DNA of 64,000 nucleotides, from contig CAZMIX010000002.1 in NCBI GenBank assembly GCA_964566545.1, positions 70,005 to 134,004 of the forward strand, written 5' to 3'. This document shows positions 34,559 to 42,357 of the stretch, one piece after another. Within the stretch, counting starts at the first letter, position 1. Each line of letters opens with the position of its first letter. Source of the stretch: JAEYFP01 sp964566545. Lineage in GTDB: Bacteria > Bacillota > Clostridia > Lachnospirales > Lachnospiraceae. A model generated the notes under the pieces. It had not been told where the DNA came from. It was given only the letters and a program-made list of their open reading frames with translations, and made no database searches. A program made the position numbers and the translations under genes.

Positions 34559-35785
34559 TCAGCTCCTATAATCCGCGTTGATCTTTACATAGTCATATGT
34601 GAGGTCACAGCCCCAGGCGGTCGCCTCTTCCTCGCCCATCTTCATGTCCACAAGCGCGGTCACTTCCTTTGCCGAAAGGATTTTAGTCGCTTCCTCCTCG
34701 CTGTAATCCACTACTAGGCCGTCCTTGAAAATGAGCATTTTGCCTGCCTCGCTCATAAAGTACAATTCCATTTTTTCAGGGTCAAACTCTGCGCCGGAAT
34801 AGCCGAGCGCGCAAAGAATCCTTCCCATGGCGTTCGCATCGTGTCCAAAAATCGCCGCTTTTGTCAACGAGGAAGTAATGACCGATTTAGCAAGCACCCT
34901 CGCGTCCTGCTTCGTCCTCGCATGGATCACTTTTGTCTCAAAAAGCGCGGTTGCCCCTTCGCCGTCGCCGGCCATTTTTTTCGCGAGCGTTTCATTAATA
35001 TAATGGAGCGCTTCGCAAAATGTCCGATAATCTGCATTTTCTTCCGTAATCGGTTCATTCCCGGCCATGCCGTTCGCGAGTACGAGCAGCGTATCGTTTG
35101 TGGACGTGTCGCCGTCTACCGAAATCATGTTAAATGTATCCACAACGTCCTCCTTCAGCGCTTTCGTCAAAAGCTCCTTAGAAATCGCCGCGTCCGTCGT
35201 GACATAGGCGAGCATCGTGCACATATTCGGATGGATCATTCCCGAACCTTTGCACATTCCTCCGATCGTGATGGTCTTTCCGCCAAGCTCCACCTGCACC
35301 GCCGCCTCCTTGCGCACGGTATCGGTCGTCATGATCGCTTCCGCCGCCAGGCTTCCAGCCTCAAGTGTATCGCAAAGCAGCGGAACGAGCTTTTCCACGC
35401 CGGCAGCAATCCGATCCACCGGAAGCTGCATGCCAATGATGCCCGTAGAGCCGATAAGTACCGCCTCCGCGGGGATCTGAAGCAGTTTTCCGGCAACTTC
35501 GGCAGTCTTTCGGCACGCCTCCATGCCCGACTCCCGCGTGCACGCGTTTGCAATTCCGGCATTGACGACGACAGCCTGTACAAACGGGGAATCCTTCACA
35601 ACCTTTTGGTCCCATTTGACCGGCGCCGCTTTCACGATATTCGTTGTAAAGGTGCCCGCCACCACGCATGGCTGTTCGCTGTAGATCATCGCCATATCTT
35701 TTCTGTTTTTGTACTTAATCGAAGCTTCGGCGCCGGCCGCCTGAAAGCCCTTCGCCGCCGTTACTCCGCCCTCTGTCTTTTTCAT
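34559..35785 (-). CDS. argJ: Bifunctional ornithine acetyltransferase/N-acetylglutamate synthase
   Basis: 408 residues from the ATG at 35783-35785, preceded by GGAGAG at 6 nt; an ATG 18 codons earlier is less likely. The autocleavage motif with the catalytic Thr is KGSGMIHPNMCTMLAYVTTDA (shown here across the cleavage site at about residue 188-192, Ala-x-Met-Leu region). It recycles the acetyl group from N-acetylornithine to glutamate, so this organism uses the cyclic arginine pathway. The gap to argB is 18 bp. Confidence 0.96.
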   Translation of the reverse strand: MKKTEGGVTAAKGFQAAGAEASIKYKNRKDMAMIYSEQPCVVAGTFTTNIVKAAPVKWDQKVVKDSPFVQAVVVNAGIANACTRESGMEACRKTAEVAGKLLQIPAEAVLIGSTGIIGMQLPVDRIAAGVEKLVPLLCDTLEAGSLAAEAIMTTDTVRKEAAVQVELGGKTITIGGMCKGSGMIHPNMCTMLAYVTTDAAISKELLTKALKEDVVDTFNMISVDGDTSTNDTLLVLANGMAGNEPITEENADYRTFCEALHYINETLAKKMAGDGEGATALFETKVIHARTKQDARVLAKSVITSSLTKAAIFGHDANAMGRILCALGYSGAEFDPEKMELYFMSEAGKMLIFKDGLVVDYSEEEATKILSAKEVTALVDMKMGEEEATAWGCDLTYDYVKINADYRS

Positions 35786-35841
35786 AATGTTCTCTCCTGT
35801 CCGTAACTGTTCAGCACTTTCACCATACTGAATCATCACTC

Positions 35842-36285
35842 TTATTTATTAAACTGCACAATATTTTCCTGGTTTAAAACAAAATCATAATAATTTAAAT
35901 CCTCGCGCTTCATCCATCCGATTGTTTTCCAAAATGCGTTTCCGATGTCATTCTCCGTAAACGCGATGAGGGAAACCTTATTGATCCCTTCTTTTCTAAG
36001 AGCCTTCATCGCAAACACGACCATACTCTTGCCAATGCCCTGCAGACGGTAATCAAGATGCACACAGACATGGTACAGGCAGCCTCTGCGCCCGTCATGC
36101 CCACATAAAATACTTCCAACGATCTTACCGTCCTCAACTGCCACGACACTCGTCGTCGGATTGCGCTTTAAAAACCCATTCACGCCTTCCTTAGAATCAT
36201 CGGCGCTTCTGATTGCGAAGCCCTTGATGCTTTTCCAGAGCTGATATACCTCATCGTAATCCTCCGGCTCCATGATGCGTATCAT
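35842..36285 (-). CDS. GNAT family N-acetyltransferase in the arg cluster
   Basis: 147 residues with the GNAT acetyl-CoA motif HLDYRLQGIGKSMV (about 77-90), and LIAFTENDIGNAFWKTIGW at the end of the fold. The substrate is not evident. It lies between argC and argJ in the same direction, so it may acetylate an arginine-pathway compound. An ArgA-like glutamate acetylase role is possible but unsupported, since argJ already provides that function. Other GNAT roles, such as protein or antibiotic acetylation, cannot be excluded. Confidence 0.85.
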   Translation of the reverse strand: MIRIMEPEDYDEVYQLWKSIKGFAIRSADDSKEGVNGFLKRNPTTSVVAVEDGKIVGSILCGHDGRRGCLYHVCVHLDYRLQGIGKSMVVFAMKALRKEGINKVSLIAFTENDIGNAFWKTIGWMKREDLNYYDFVLNQENIVQFNK

Positions 36286-36402
36286 AATTTCCCCCCTGGT
36301 TTTACTATTTTATTCTGCCCTACTTTGCATGAATTCCGGCAGGAAAAGCTTTGACATACTTTTGCGAAAATAATCCTGGTTACATAACATGTGCCGCCGT
36401 AT

Positions 36403-37443
36403 CTATGGAAACATCGGCACAAGCTCCAAACCCTCCGATTCCTTGAGACCGAATAAAAGATTCATATTCTGTACGGCCTGCCCTGCCGCGCCCTTTACGA
36501 CATTATCGAGCGCGCCCATGATGACAATCCGGTTCGTGCGCGCGTCGAGCTTAAAGTTGACATCGACATAGTTGCTGCCCTCCACCCACTTCGTTTCCGG
36601 GCAGACATCCTTCCTTAACACACGAACAAATTTTTCATTTTCATAATACTTGTCATAGGCAGCTTTCACCTGTTCATAATCGGCTTCCTTTGCAAGATTT
36701 GCATAGGCCGTCACGAGGATCCCGCGGTTCATCGGCGCTAAATGCGGTGTGAATATGACTTTCAGCGGTGCGCCCGCCGCAAGCCCAAGCTGTTCCTCAA
36801 TTTCCGGCGTATGGCGGTGCGTCAGCACACCGTATGCCTTCATATTTTCATTCACTTCACAGTACAGATTCGCCGTCTTAGCGCCTCTGCCTGCGCCGGA
36901 CACGCCGGACTTCGCATCGATGATGATCGAATCCCTGTCAATGATTCCTTCCTTTAATAAAGGGTAAATCGAAAGAATCGAGCACGTCGTATAGCAGCCC
37001 GGATTTGCGATAAGCCTTGCTTTTTTGATATCCTCCCTGTTGATTTCGCAAAGCCCGTATACGGCCTCGTCGATCAACTGCGGCGACTGGTGGGAGAGCT
37101 GATACCAGTTCTCGTAAACGGAGACATCCTTGATCCTGTAATCGGCGCTCAAGTCGATAACCTTTGTATGGGAAAGGATCTCCTCATCCAGCACCGAGGC
37201 CAAAAAGCCCTGCGGCGTCGCCGTGAAAATAACGTCGACCTCCTTTGCAAGCTCCTTTAAATTGTCATCCCTGCATACATCCTGAACGATCTCAAACATA
37301 TTCTGAAACACTTCACAATAATTCTGATCTATATAACTTCTCGAACCGTACCATTTAATTTCTGCTTCCTTATGGTTTAAAAGAAGTCTGACAAGCTCGC
37401 CTCCCGCATAGCCGGTCGCACCGATAATTCCTGCTTTGATCAT
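36403..37443 (-). CDS. argC: N-acetyl-gamma-glutamyl-phosphate reductase
   Basis: 346 residues, standard length. NADP-binding GATGYAGGELVRLLL at the N-terminus; catalytic Cys150 in IANPGCYTTCS; later GVLTHRHTPEIEEQL and TPHLAPMNRGIL typical of ArgC. It reduces N-acetylglutamyl phosphate to the semialdehyde. AGGAG sits eight bases before the ATG. It is the first gene of the argC-GNAT-argJ-argB-argD run, with a promoter at 37509-37537 and ArgR-box-like sites farther upstream. Confidence 0.97.
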   Translation of the reverse strand: MIKAGIIGATGYAGGELVRLLLNHKEAEIKWYGSRSYIDQNYCEVFQNMFEIVQDVCRDDNLKELAKEVDVIFTATPQGFLASVLDEEILSHTKVIDLSADYRIKDVSVYENWYQLSHQSPQLIDEAVYGLCEINREDIKKARLIANPGCYTTCSILSIYPLLKEGIIDRDSIIIDAKSGVSGAGRGAKTANLYCEVNENMKAYGVLTHRHTPEIEEQLGLAAGAPLKVIFTPHLAPMNRGILVTAYANLAKEADYEQVKAAYDKYYENEKFVRVLRKDVCPETKWVEGSNYVDVNFKLDARTNRIVIMGALDNVVKGAAGQAVQNMNLLFGLKESEGLELVPMFP

Positions 37444-37508
37444 AGCTGTTTCTCCTTCCCTGATTTCTTTCCTGCTTATATTACAGCTTCTCTCTTATAT
37501 CCGTAGTC

Positions 37509-37537
37509 ATCATACTACATAATACAGCGTAAAACAA
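37509..37537 (-). promoter_or_regulatory. sigma-A promoter for argC
   Basis: Minus strand TTGTTT (37532-37537), 17 bp, TATGAT (37509-37514), about 65 bp before the argC ATG. Confidence 0.7.
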
Positions 37538-37563
37538 ACAAAATGTCTTTTTTCTGTTGAGAT

Positions 37564-37597
37564 TGCATAATTATACATCCAAAATGAATAATATGCA
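37564..37597. promoter_or_regulatory. Pair of ArgR-box-like sites near the argC promoter
   Basis: TGCATAATTATACA (37564-37577) fits the ARG box TGAAT-WWWW-ATTCA with one mismatch in each half. TGAATAATATGCA (37585-37597) is a second, one-base-short match. ArgR hexamers bind such tandem boxes about 21 bp centre to centre, as here, and repress arg genes when arginine is present. Confidence 0.6.
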
Positions 37598-37648
37598 ACC
37601 CCTTATTTCAATTTTTCGATCTGTATTAATTTTATTCCTCTTTTTCCA

Positions 37649-37662
37649 TTCATATTTATGCA
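37649..37662. promoter_or_regulatory. ArgR-box-like site in the argC-argG intergenic region
   Basis: TTCATATTTATGCA has the ARG-box half-site spacing (5-4-5) with three mismatches to TGAAT-WWWW-ATTCA. It is weaker than the flanking sites and may be part of a loop-forming set. Confidence 0.35.
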
Positions 37663-37706
37663 CTTTTCCCGTTATCCTTCCCTTATGCGGCTTTTTTTGT
37701 GTTTTA

Positions 37707-37730
37707 TGCATAAATATTAATTTTTATGCA
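37707..37730. promoter_or_regulatory. ArgR-like palindrome upstream of the argG promoter
   Basis: TGCATAAA (37707-37714) and TTTATGCA (37723-37730) are perfect inverted arms around an 8-bp AT spacer. The element contains two overlapping ARG-box-like sites (37707-37720 and 37717-37730). It lies 8 bp upstream of the argG -35 box. Confidence 0.6.
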
Positions 37731-37738
37731 CGAAACAC

Positions 37739-37767
37739 TTGCATTTCAACGGTAGTTGTTGTATATT
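37739..37767 (+). promoter_or_regulatory. sigma-A promoter for argG
   Basis: TTGCAT (37739-37744), 17 bp, TATATT (37762-37767), about 45 bp before the argG ATG. The strong GGAGGA ribosome site follows. Confidence 0.75.
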
Positions 37768-37816
37768 AGTTGCAGATTAAATATCACACCAACTACAAAT
37801 CAGGAGGAATAGATTA

Positions 37817-39031
37817 ATGAAAGAGAAAGTGATTCTGGCCTATTCGGGCGGACTTGATACGACGGCGATCATCCCGTGGTTAAAAGAAAATTATGATTAT
37901 GACGTGATCTGCGTCTGCATCGACTGCGGACAGGAAAGCGAGCTGGACGGCCTTGAGGAGCGCGCTGCTGCAAGCGGAGCGACAAAGCTATATATAGAGG
38001 ATGTCGTCGATGAATTCTGTGACGATTACATTGTTCCGTGCGTACAGGCTAACGCTGTTTATGAAAATAAATATCTGCTCGGTACCTCAATGGCAAGACC
38101 TGTCATTGCAAAACGCCTGGTAGAGATCGCAAGAAAAGAACAAGCTGCCGCCATCTGCCACGGCGCTACCGGCAAAGGAAATGATCAGATCCGTTTCGAG
38201 CTTGCCATCAAGGCTCTCGCTCCCGATTTAAAAATCATTGCCGCATGGCGTGACGATAAATGGACGATGGACTCCCGCGAATCCGAAATCGCCTACTGCG
38301 AGGCGCATGGCATTCATCTTCCGTTTTCCGCGGATAACAGCTACAGCCGTGACCGCAATCTCTGGCATATCAGCCACGAGGGATTGGAGCTTGAGGACCC
38401 TGCCAATGAGCCAAACTATGACCATCTGCTCGTCCTCGGCGTGACGCCGCAGAAGGCTCCCGAGGAAGGCGAATACGTTACGATGACATTTGAGGGAGGA
38501 ATTCCAAAGAGCATCAACGGCAAGGAAATGAAGGTTTCCGACATTGTCCGCAAGCTGAATCAGCTCGGCGGCAAGCACGGGATCGGCATCATCGATATTG
38601 TGGAAAACCGGGTTGTCGGCATGAAATCCCGCGGAGTCTACGAGACACCGGGCGGCACGATTTTGATGGAAGCACATCAGCAGCTCGAGGAGTTGATTTT
38701 AGACCGCGATACTTACGCTCTGAAAAAGGATATGGGTTCCAAGCTTGCGCAGATCGTCTACGAGGGCAAGTGGTTCACACCGCTGCGCGAGGCGGTGCAG
38801 GCGTTCATCGAATCCACACAGAACTATGTGACGGGAGAAGTGACCTTTAAGCTCTACAAAGGCAATATCATCAAGGCCGGCACAACCTCTCCGTATTCCC
38901 TTTATAATGAAAGCATTGCTTCCTTTACAACAGGCGACTTATACGATCACCATGATGCCTCCGGCTTTATTAATCTATTTGGTCTTTCCTGCAAAGTGCG
39001 CGCCATGAAAATGGCGGAGGCCAAAAAGTAG
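37817..39031 (+). CDS. argG: Argininosuccinate synthase
   Basis: 404 residues. ATP-pyrophosphatase loop LAYSGGLDTTAIIPW at the N-terminus; GATGKGNDQIRFE and YSRDRNLWHISHEG are family signatures. It joins citrulline and aspartate. Codon use looks highly expressed (consistent GC-ending codons). It has its own promoter with an ArgR-like palindrome and ends in a strong terminator at 39065. argH, argF and carAB are not in the window. Confidence 0.98.
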   Translation: MKEKVILAYSGGLDTTAIIPWLKENYDYDVICVCIDCGQESELDGLEERAAASGATKLYIEDVVDEFCDDYIVPCVQANAVYENKYLLGTSMARPVIAKRLVEIARKEQAAAICHGATGKGNDQIRFELAIKALAPDLKIIAAWRDDKWTMDSRESEIAYCEAHGIHLPFSADNSYSRDRNLWHISHEGLELEDPANEPNYDHLLVLGVTPQKAPEEGEYVTMTFEGGIPKSINGKEMKVSDIVRKLNQLGGKHGIGIIDIVENRVVGMKSRGVYETPGGTILMEAHQQLEELILDRDTYALKKDMGSKLAQIVYEGKWFTPLREAVQAFIESTQNYVTGEVTFKLYKGNIIKAGTTSPYSLYNESIASFTTGDLYDHHDASGFINLFGLSCKVRAMKMAEAKK

Positions 39032-39064
39032 ATTTTGCTATAAAGTAGGATAGGCACAAAAAGC

Positions 39065-39109
39065 AGACCTCGCATATACTAAATTAACTTGTATATGCGA
39101 GGTCTTTTT
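39065..39109 (+). terminator. Strong intrinsic terminator after argG
   Basis: AGACCTCGCATATAC (39065-39079) pairs perfectly over 15 bp with GTATATGCGAGGTCT (39091-39105), loop 11 nt, followed by TTTTA. The ATG of the next gene starts at 39110, immediately after the T-tract, and its only ribosome site (GAGG) is inside the right arm. Confidence 0.9.
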
Positions 39110-40216
39110 ATGTACAGAAATAGTTGGAACAAAAACAAACCGATGAGCTATATGGCGGATAATGCCGTTGTTATGCAGCCCGAGCATGCCATCCCCGTGC
39201 AGACCGAAAGCGTCGTTGTGAGGCGACCCGAAAATGTTGTTGTTATGCAGCCTGAAAACGCTGCTGTTATGCAGCCCGAAAACGCTGCTGTTACGCAGCC
39301 TAACAATGCTGCTGAAGAAACGATACCCCCTGTTCCGAATGAAGTGCTCATGAACACGGATGTTCCGACATTTGATATGCCTTTCCTGCGACCGCCTTCT
39401 CCAGATGACGGCAGGATACTTGGTGGCTCCGAAGCTCCCTCAGCCGGCTCTTCCATGATCAGTTTTCCGGCCATGCCTCCGGCATTTCCGGACACGCCTC
39501 TTGCTGCCCCCCTCCCGCACGCCTATCCGAGTGTGCCGGTTGCAAGAGGATGCAATATCCGCTTTTTGCATGCAGATAAAAATCTTGGCGCAGTTACTGT
39601 CATTTTAAGCGAGGTAACACTTGTGACAAATCTTACGTTTGGAAATATCTCCGATTATTCGCAGGAGGCATCCGGTATCCTTCTCGTCACCGTCTCCACA
39701 ACTGATCAGCCTTTTCAATACGTTGTACAGGAAACGATGCGCTTTAATTACGGAGAAACCTACACGGTTGCGATTGTACCGAGAGGCAGCGGAAGCGCTT
39801 TATTCCAGATCACCGATATTTCCTGCAGCAAATCTCTGTATAACTCGTGCCTGCGCGCCATCAATCTCTCTCCCGACAGCATCCCGCTGGATGTTTCTCT
39901 TTTAGACGGCCGGACAATTGCGAGGAATCTATCTTTCTTGGATATTGGCGGTTATAAACAGTTTATGCCCGGAACTTATCGGGTCATCGTATACGAAAAC
40001 ACATGTCGAAACAACATGCAGACTGAAAACCAGCATCCGGCCTCTGGTACGGCAATCCCCATCATTATTGGCGGGAGCAGCTCCGCCTGTATGACCTATA
40101 TGCTGGCTTCCTCACAGATCCAGATAGACAGTAATCGCCTTTATACCATTTATCTAATTGGTTACACGACCGATTCTAACGGGCTTACAATTCTTTTTGT
40201 TGAAAGTAGCTTTTAA
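39110..40216 (+). CDS. DUF4397 domain protein with 8-residue N-terminal repeats
   Basis: 368 residues from ATG 39110; another ATG at 39089 lies inside the terminator arm. No signal peptide or membrane helix. Residues about 20-68 are tandem 8-residue units of the form V-V-M-Q-P-E-N-A, followed by a Pro-rich linker (about 70-140). A DUF4397 domain (about 148-240, IRFLHADKNLGAVTV) and a second related module (about 255-365) come next. DUF4397 occurs in cell-surface and spore-associated proteins of clostridia; the function is not known. The leaderless context behind the argG terminator is odd: the GAGG ribosome site is paired in the hairpin, so expression may depend on readthrough or on disrupting the stem. 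Confidence 0.8.
   Translation: MYRNSWNKNKPMSYMADNAVVMQPEHAIPVQTESVVVRRPENVVVMQPENAAVMQPENAAVTQPNNAAEETIPPVPNEVLMNTDVPTFDMPFLRPPSPDDGRILGGSEAPSAGSSMISFPAMPPAFPDTPLAAPLPHAYPSVPVARGCNIRFLHADKNLGAVTVILSEVTLVTNLTFGNISDYSQEASGILLVTVSTTDQPFQYVVQETMRFNYGETYTVAIVPRGSGSALFQITDISCSKSLYNSCLRAINLSPDSIPLDVSLLDGRTIARNLSFLDIGGYKQFMPGTYRVIVYENTCRNNMQTENQHPASGTAIPIIIGGSSSACMTYMLASSQIQIDSNRLYTIYLIGYTTDSNGLTILFVESSF
39167..39313 (+). repeat. 24-bp tandem repeats inside the DUF4397 gene
   Basis: Five to six units of about 24 bp encode V-V-M-Q-P-E-N-A variants. The two central units (about 39239-39290) are nearly identical at the DNA level (GTTATGCAGCC then GAAAACGCTGCT), so the copy number could vary by slippage without breaking the frame. 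Confidence 0.8.
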
Positions 40217-40269
40217 AAATAATAATTTTACACCCCCTTTGTTTTATGATACGATAGAAAATAGGATTT

Positions 40270-40307
40270 TGTATAATAGGAAATTCTTTTGAGTTTCCTA
40301 TTATACA
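40270..40307. other. 14-bp inverted repeat before DUF1294
   Basis: TGTATAATAGGAAA (40270-40283) and TTTCCTATTATACA (40294-40307) are perfect inverted copies around a 10-nt loop. Only a short T run follows later (40316-40321), so terminator function for the DUF4397 gene is possible but not clear. The AGGAAATTC core resembles the longer palindromes at 50459 and 51695. Confidence 0.55.
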
Positions 40308-40357
40308 GTTGAACCTTTTTTAACTGTAACAACAAAATACACAAGAGGAAACTTTCC

Positions 40358-40654
40358 ATGAATGTACTGCTCATTATAGGCGCATATTTAATTGGTATTA
40401 ATTTATTCGGATTTTTCGCAATGGGAATAGATAAGCAGCGGGCAAAGCGGCAGGTGTGGCGCATTCCTGAGGCAACCCTGTTTTCCATTGCACTATTTGG
40501 AGGAAGTATCGGCTGTCTCGGGGGGATGTACACCTTTCGCCATAAGACACAAAAGACTTCTTTTTTTGTCGGTATGCCGTTGATTCTCATTTTGCAGATC
40601 TTTGTGACTATGATCCTGTTGTTTTTCTCACCTATTTATTTTCGTGTGATGTGA
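40358..40654 (+). CDS. DUF1294 family membrane protein
   Basis: 98 residues with helices at about 1-24 and 70-96. The FFAMGIDKQRAKRQVWRIPE stretch followed by LFGGSIGCLGGMYTFRHKT is the DUF1294 signature. The function is unknown. It ends four bases into the region preceding the LytTR gene, so the two genes may share a transcript. GAGGA precedes the ATG. Confidence 0.88.
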   Translation: MNVLLIIGAYLIGINLFGFFAMGIDKQRAKRQVWRIPEATLFSIALFGGSIGCLGGMYTFRHKTQKTSFFVGMPLILILQIFVTMILLFFSPIYFRVM

Positions 40655-40689
40655 CTGATCTCATAAGCGATATATCTGGAGGAACGAAT

Positions 40690-41409
40690 ATGGCTCTCTA
40701 TGTTGCAATTTGTGATGACAGCGTCGCCGACAGAAAACAGCTCGAGCGGCTGCTTTCCAAAGAAAATGACAGCAGGCAGACAAAGACCGGTGTCATCTAT
40801 ATAGACTCCTTTGGCAGTCGGGAGGCGATGATTCATAGAATAAATAAATATGATTTATTTTTCATTGATATTGCAAACAACTCTCTAAACGGTATGGATA
40901 TTGCAAAAGAGCTTCGTTTCATGGGCATCTGCGCACCGATCATATTGTGCAGCTCTCTCATCGATTATACGGCCTTTGGCAGTCCTGTGGCAAACATCAC
41001 CTATTTGACAAAGCCCGTCACAAAAGGGCAGGTGGCGCATATTTTAGATGTTGCGATCAAATGTGCCAAAACAAAAACTTCCCTTATCGAAGTAAGAGGA
41101 GAAAAAGAAACACATTTTATTAACCATCTGGATCTTATCTACGCGGTGCAAAAAAAACATCTGGTAGAAATCTCAATGAAAAACGGGAGCTTTTTTTCTA
41201 TGCTTGGTACTATGGATGAACTTGAAATTCTCGTCAAGCAATACCGTTGTTTTATTTACTGCAAGCATGCGCTCGTCAATCTGCATCACATTACCGGCAG
41301 CAAGGGCAATTCCTTCCTCTTGACGACAGGACATGCCATGCCCTTCAGCTTTTTCCAGCGAAAAGAGCTGCTGCGCGCCTTCGCTGACTTTAAACATAAC
41401 GTCTCATAA
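40690..41409 (+). CDS. LytTR-type response regulator
   Basis: 239 residues from the ATG at 40690, preceded by GGAGG at 7 nt; an earlier start inside DUF1294 lacks this. The receiver domain (about 1-120) has acidic CDDS, phosphoacceptor Asp60 in FFIDIANN, and Lys in LTKPVTKGQ. A C-terminal LytTR DNA-binding domain (about 135-235) follows with IEVRGEKETHFINHLDLIYA. No partner kinase is next to it. Regulators of this class respond to peptide or cell-density signals in many Firmicutes. Confidence 0.88.
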   Translation: MALYVAICDDSVADRKQLERLLSKENDSRQTKTGVIYIDSFGSREAMIHRINKYDLFFIDIANNSLNGMDIAKELRFMGICAPIILCSSLIDYTAFGSPVANITYLTKPVTKGQVAHILDVAIKCAKTKTSLIEVRGEKETHFINHLDLIYAVQKKHLVEISMKNGSFFSMLGTMDELEILVKQYRCFIYCKHALVNLHHITGSKGNSFLLTTGHAMPFSFFQRKELLRAFADFKHNVS

Positions 41410-41410
41410 T

Positions 41411-42247
41411 TTACAGGGCTACAATGATTCCGCCGTCAGCCGCGTACAGACTCGAAATTCCCGCTGTATCCAAAATCAAAACTTCCTTAAACTTCATGAC
41501 CTTCAGCATCTCATCCCGCAAATATAAAGCACGTTCCAGACAATTACAGTGGGAAATCGCAAGCCGCCTATTTTCGGAATCAGGTTTCGCCTTTCTGATA
41601 ATTTCCACCATTTTGTGTAATGCCTTATTGATCCCTCTCGCCTGATCAAGCTGCTGGATTGTGCCTTCCTTCGTAGATCCCATGACCGGCTTAATGTTGA
41701 GCACACCTGCAACAAGCGCTTTCACATTGCTCAGGCGTCCGTTTTTACGCAACATTTCCAGCGTTTCCAATACAAAATAAGTGTCCATATCCGAAATGAA
41801 TTTTTCCACATGCGCTACGGTCTGCTCAAAGGTCATGCTTTTTTCCTTGCAGTCCGTAATTTCCAATGCGATCTGCGTCTGGGCTACCGACGCGCCCCTC
41901 GAATTGAACACGTACACCTTTGCGTCCGCATCCTCCTCTTCGAAAAGCCGCCTGCCAAGTTCCGCACTGTTATAGGAGCCGCTCAGCTCCGCCGACAGCG
42001 TCACAACATAAGTCTCCTGATTCCCGCGCATCGTATCTGTATAAGTATCGGGAGAAGGACAAGCTGATTTCGGACATTCCGGACAAGCTGCGACCTTTCT
42101 TAAAAATTCCGCCTGATCAAAGTTTTCATCATCAATGAAAAATTCCTCGCCCACCTGCAAGGTCAGGGGAACATGGGCGAACCGCTGATCTTTCTCTAAT
42201 TCTTCGGGTAATTCTCCGCAACTGTCCAACACAATTTTGTATTTCAT
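41411..42247 (-). CDS. DegV family fatty-acid-binding protein
   Basis: 278 residues. YKIVLDSCGELPEEL at the start, SPDTYTDTM and VVTLSAELSGSYNSA (phosphate/headgroup loop), LEMLRKNGRLSNVKA and LNIKPVMG are DegV hallmarks. DegV/FakB proteins carry fatty acids to the FakA kinase; no fakA gene is here. It converges on the LytTR gene with 1 bp between stops. Confidence 0.93.
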   Translation of the reverse strand: MKYKIVLDSCGELPEELEKDQRFAHVPLTLQVGEEFFIDDENFDQAEFLRKVAACPECPKSACPSPDTYTDTMRGNQETYVVTLSAELSGSYNSAELGRRLFEEEDADAKVYVFNSRGASVAQTQIALEITDCKEKSMTFEQTVAHVEKFISDMDTYFVLETLEMLRKNGRLSNVKALVAGVLNIKPVMGSTKEGTIQQLDQARGINKALHKMVEIIRKAKPDSENRRLAISHCNCLERALYLRDEMLKVMKFKEVLILDTAGISSLYAADGGIIVAL

Positions 42248-42357
42248 CCTGATACTCCCTTTTCCGATTAATTTATAGATGTAGTTTTGATTACTATATA
42301 TGATAGCATTTTTTACCGCATTTGAAAAGGGGGTAAACTGTATTTTTATAAAATATT

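Noticed and set aside
34841..35806. A 321-codon open frame on the plus strand opposite argJ
   Set aside because: It is antisense to a clear argJ gene, rich in Arg/His, with no ribosome site or recognisable domain. It arises from the codon pattern of argJ.
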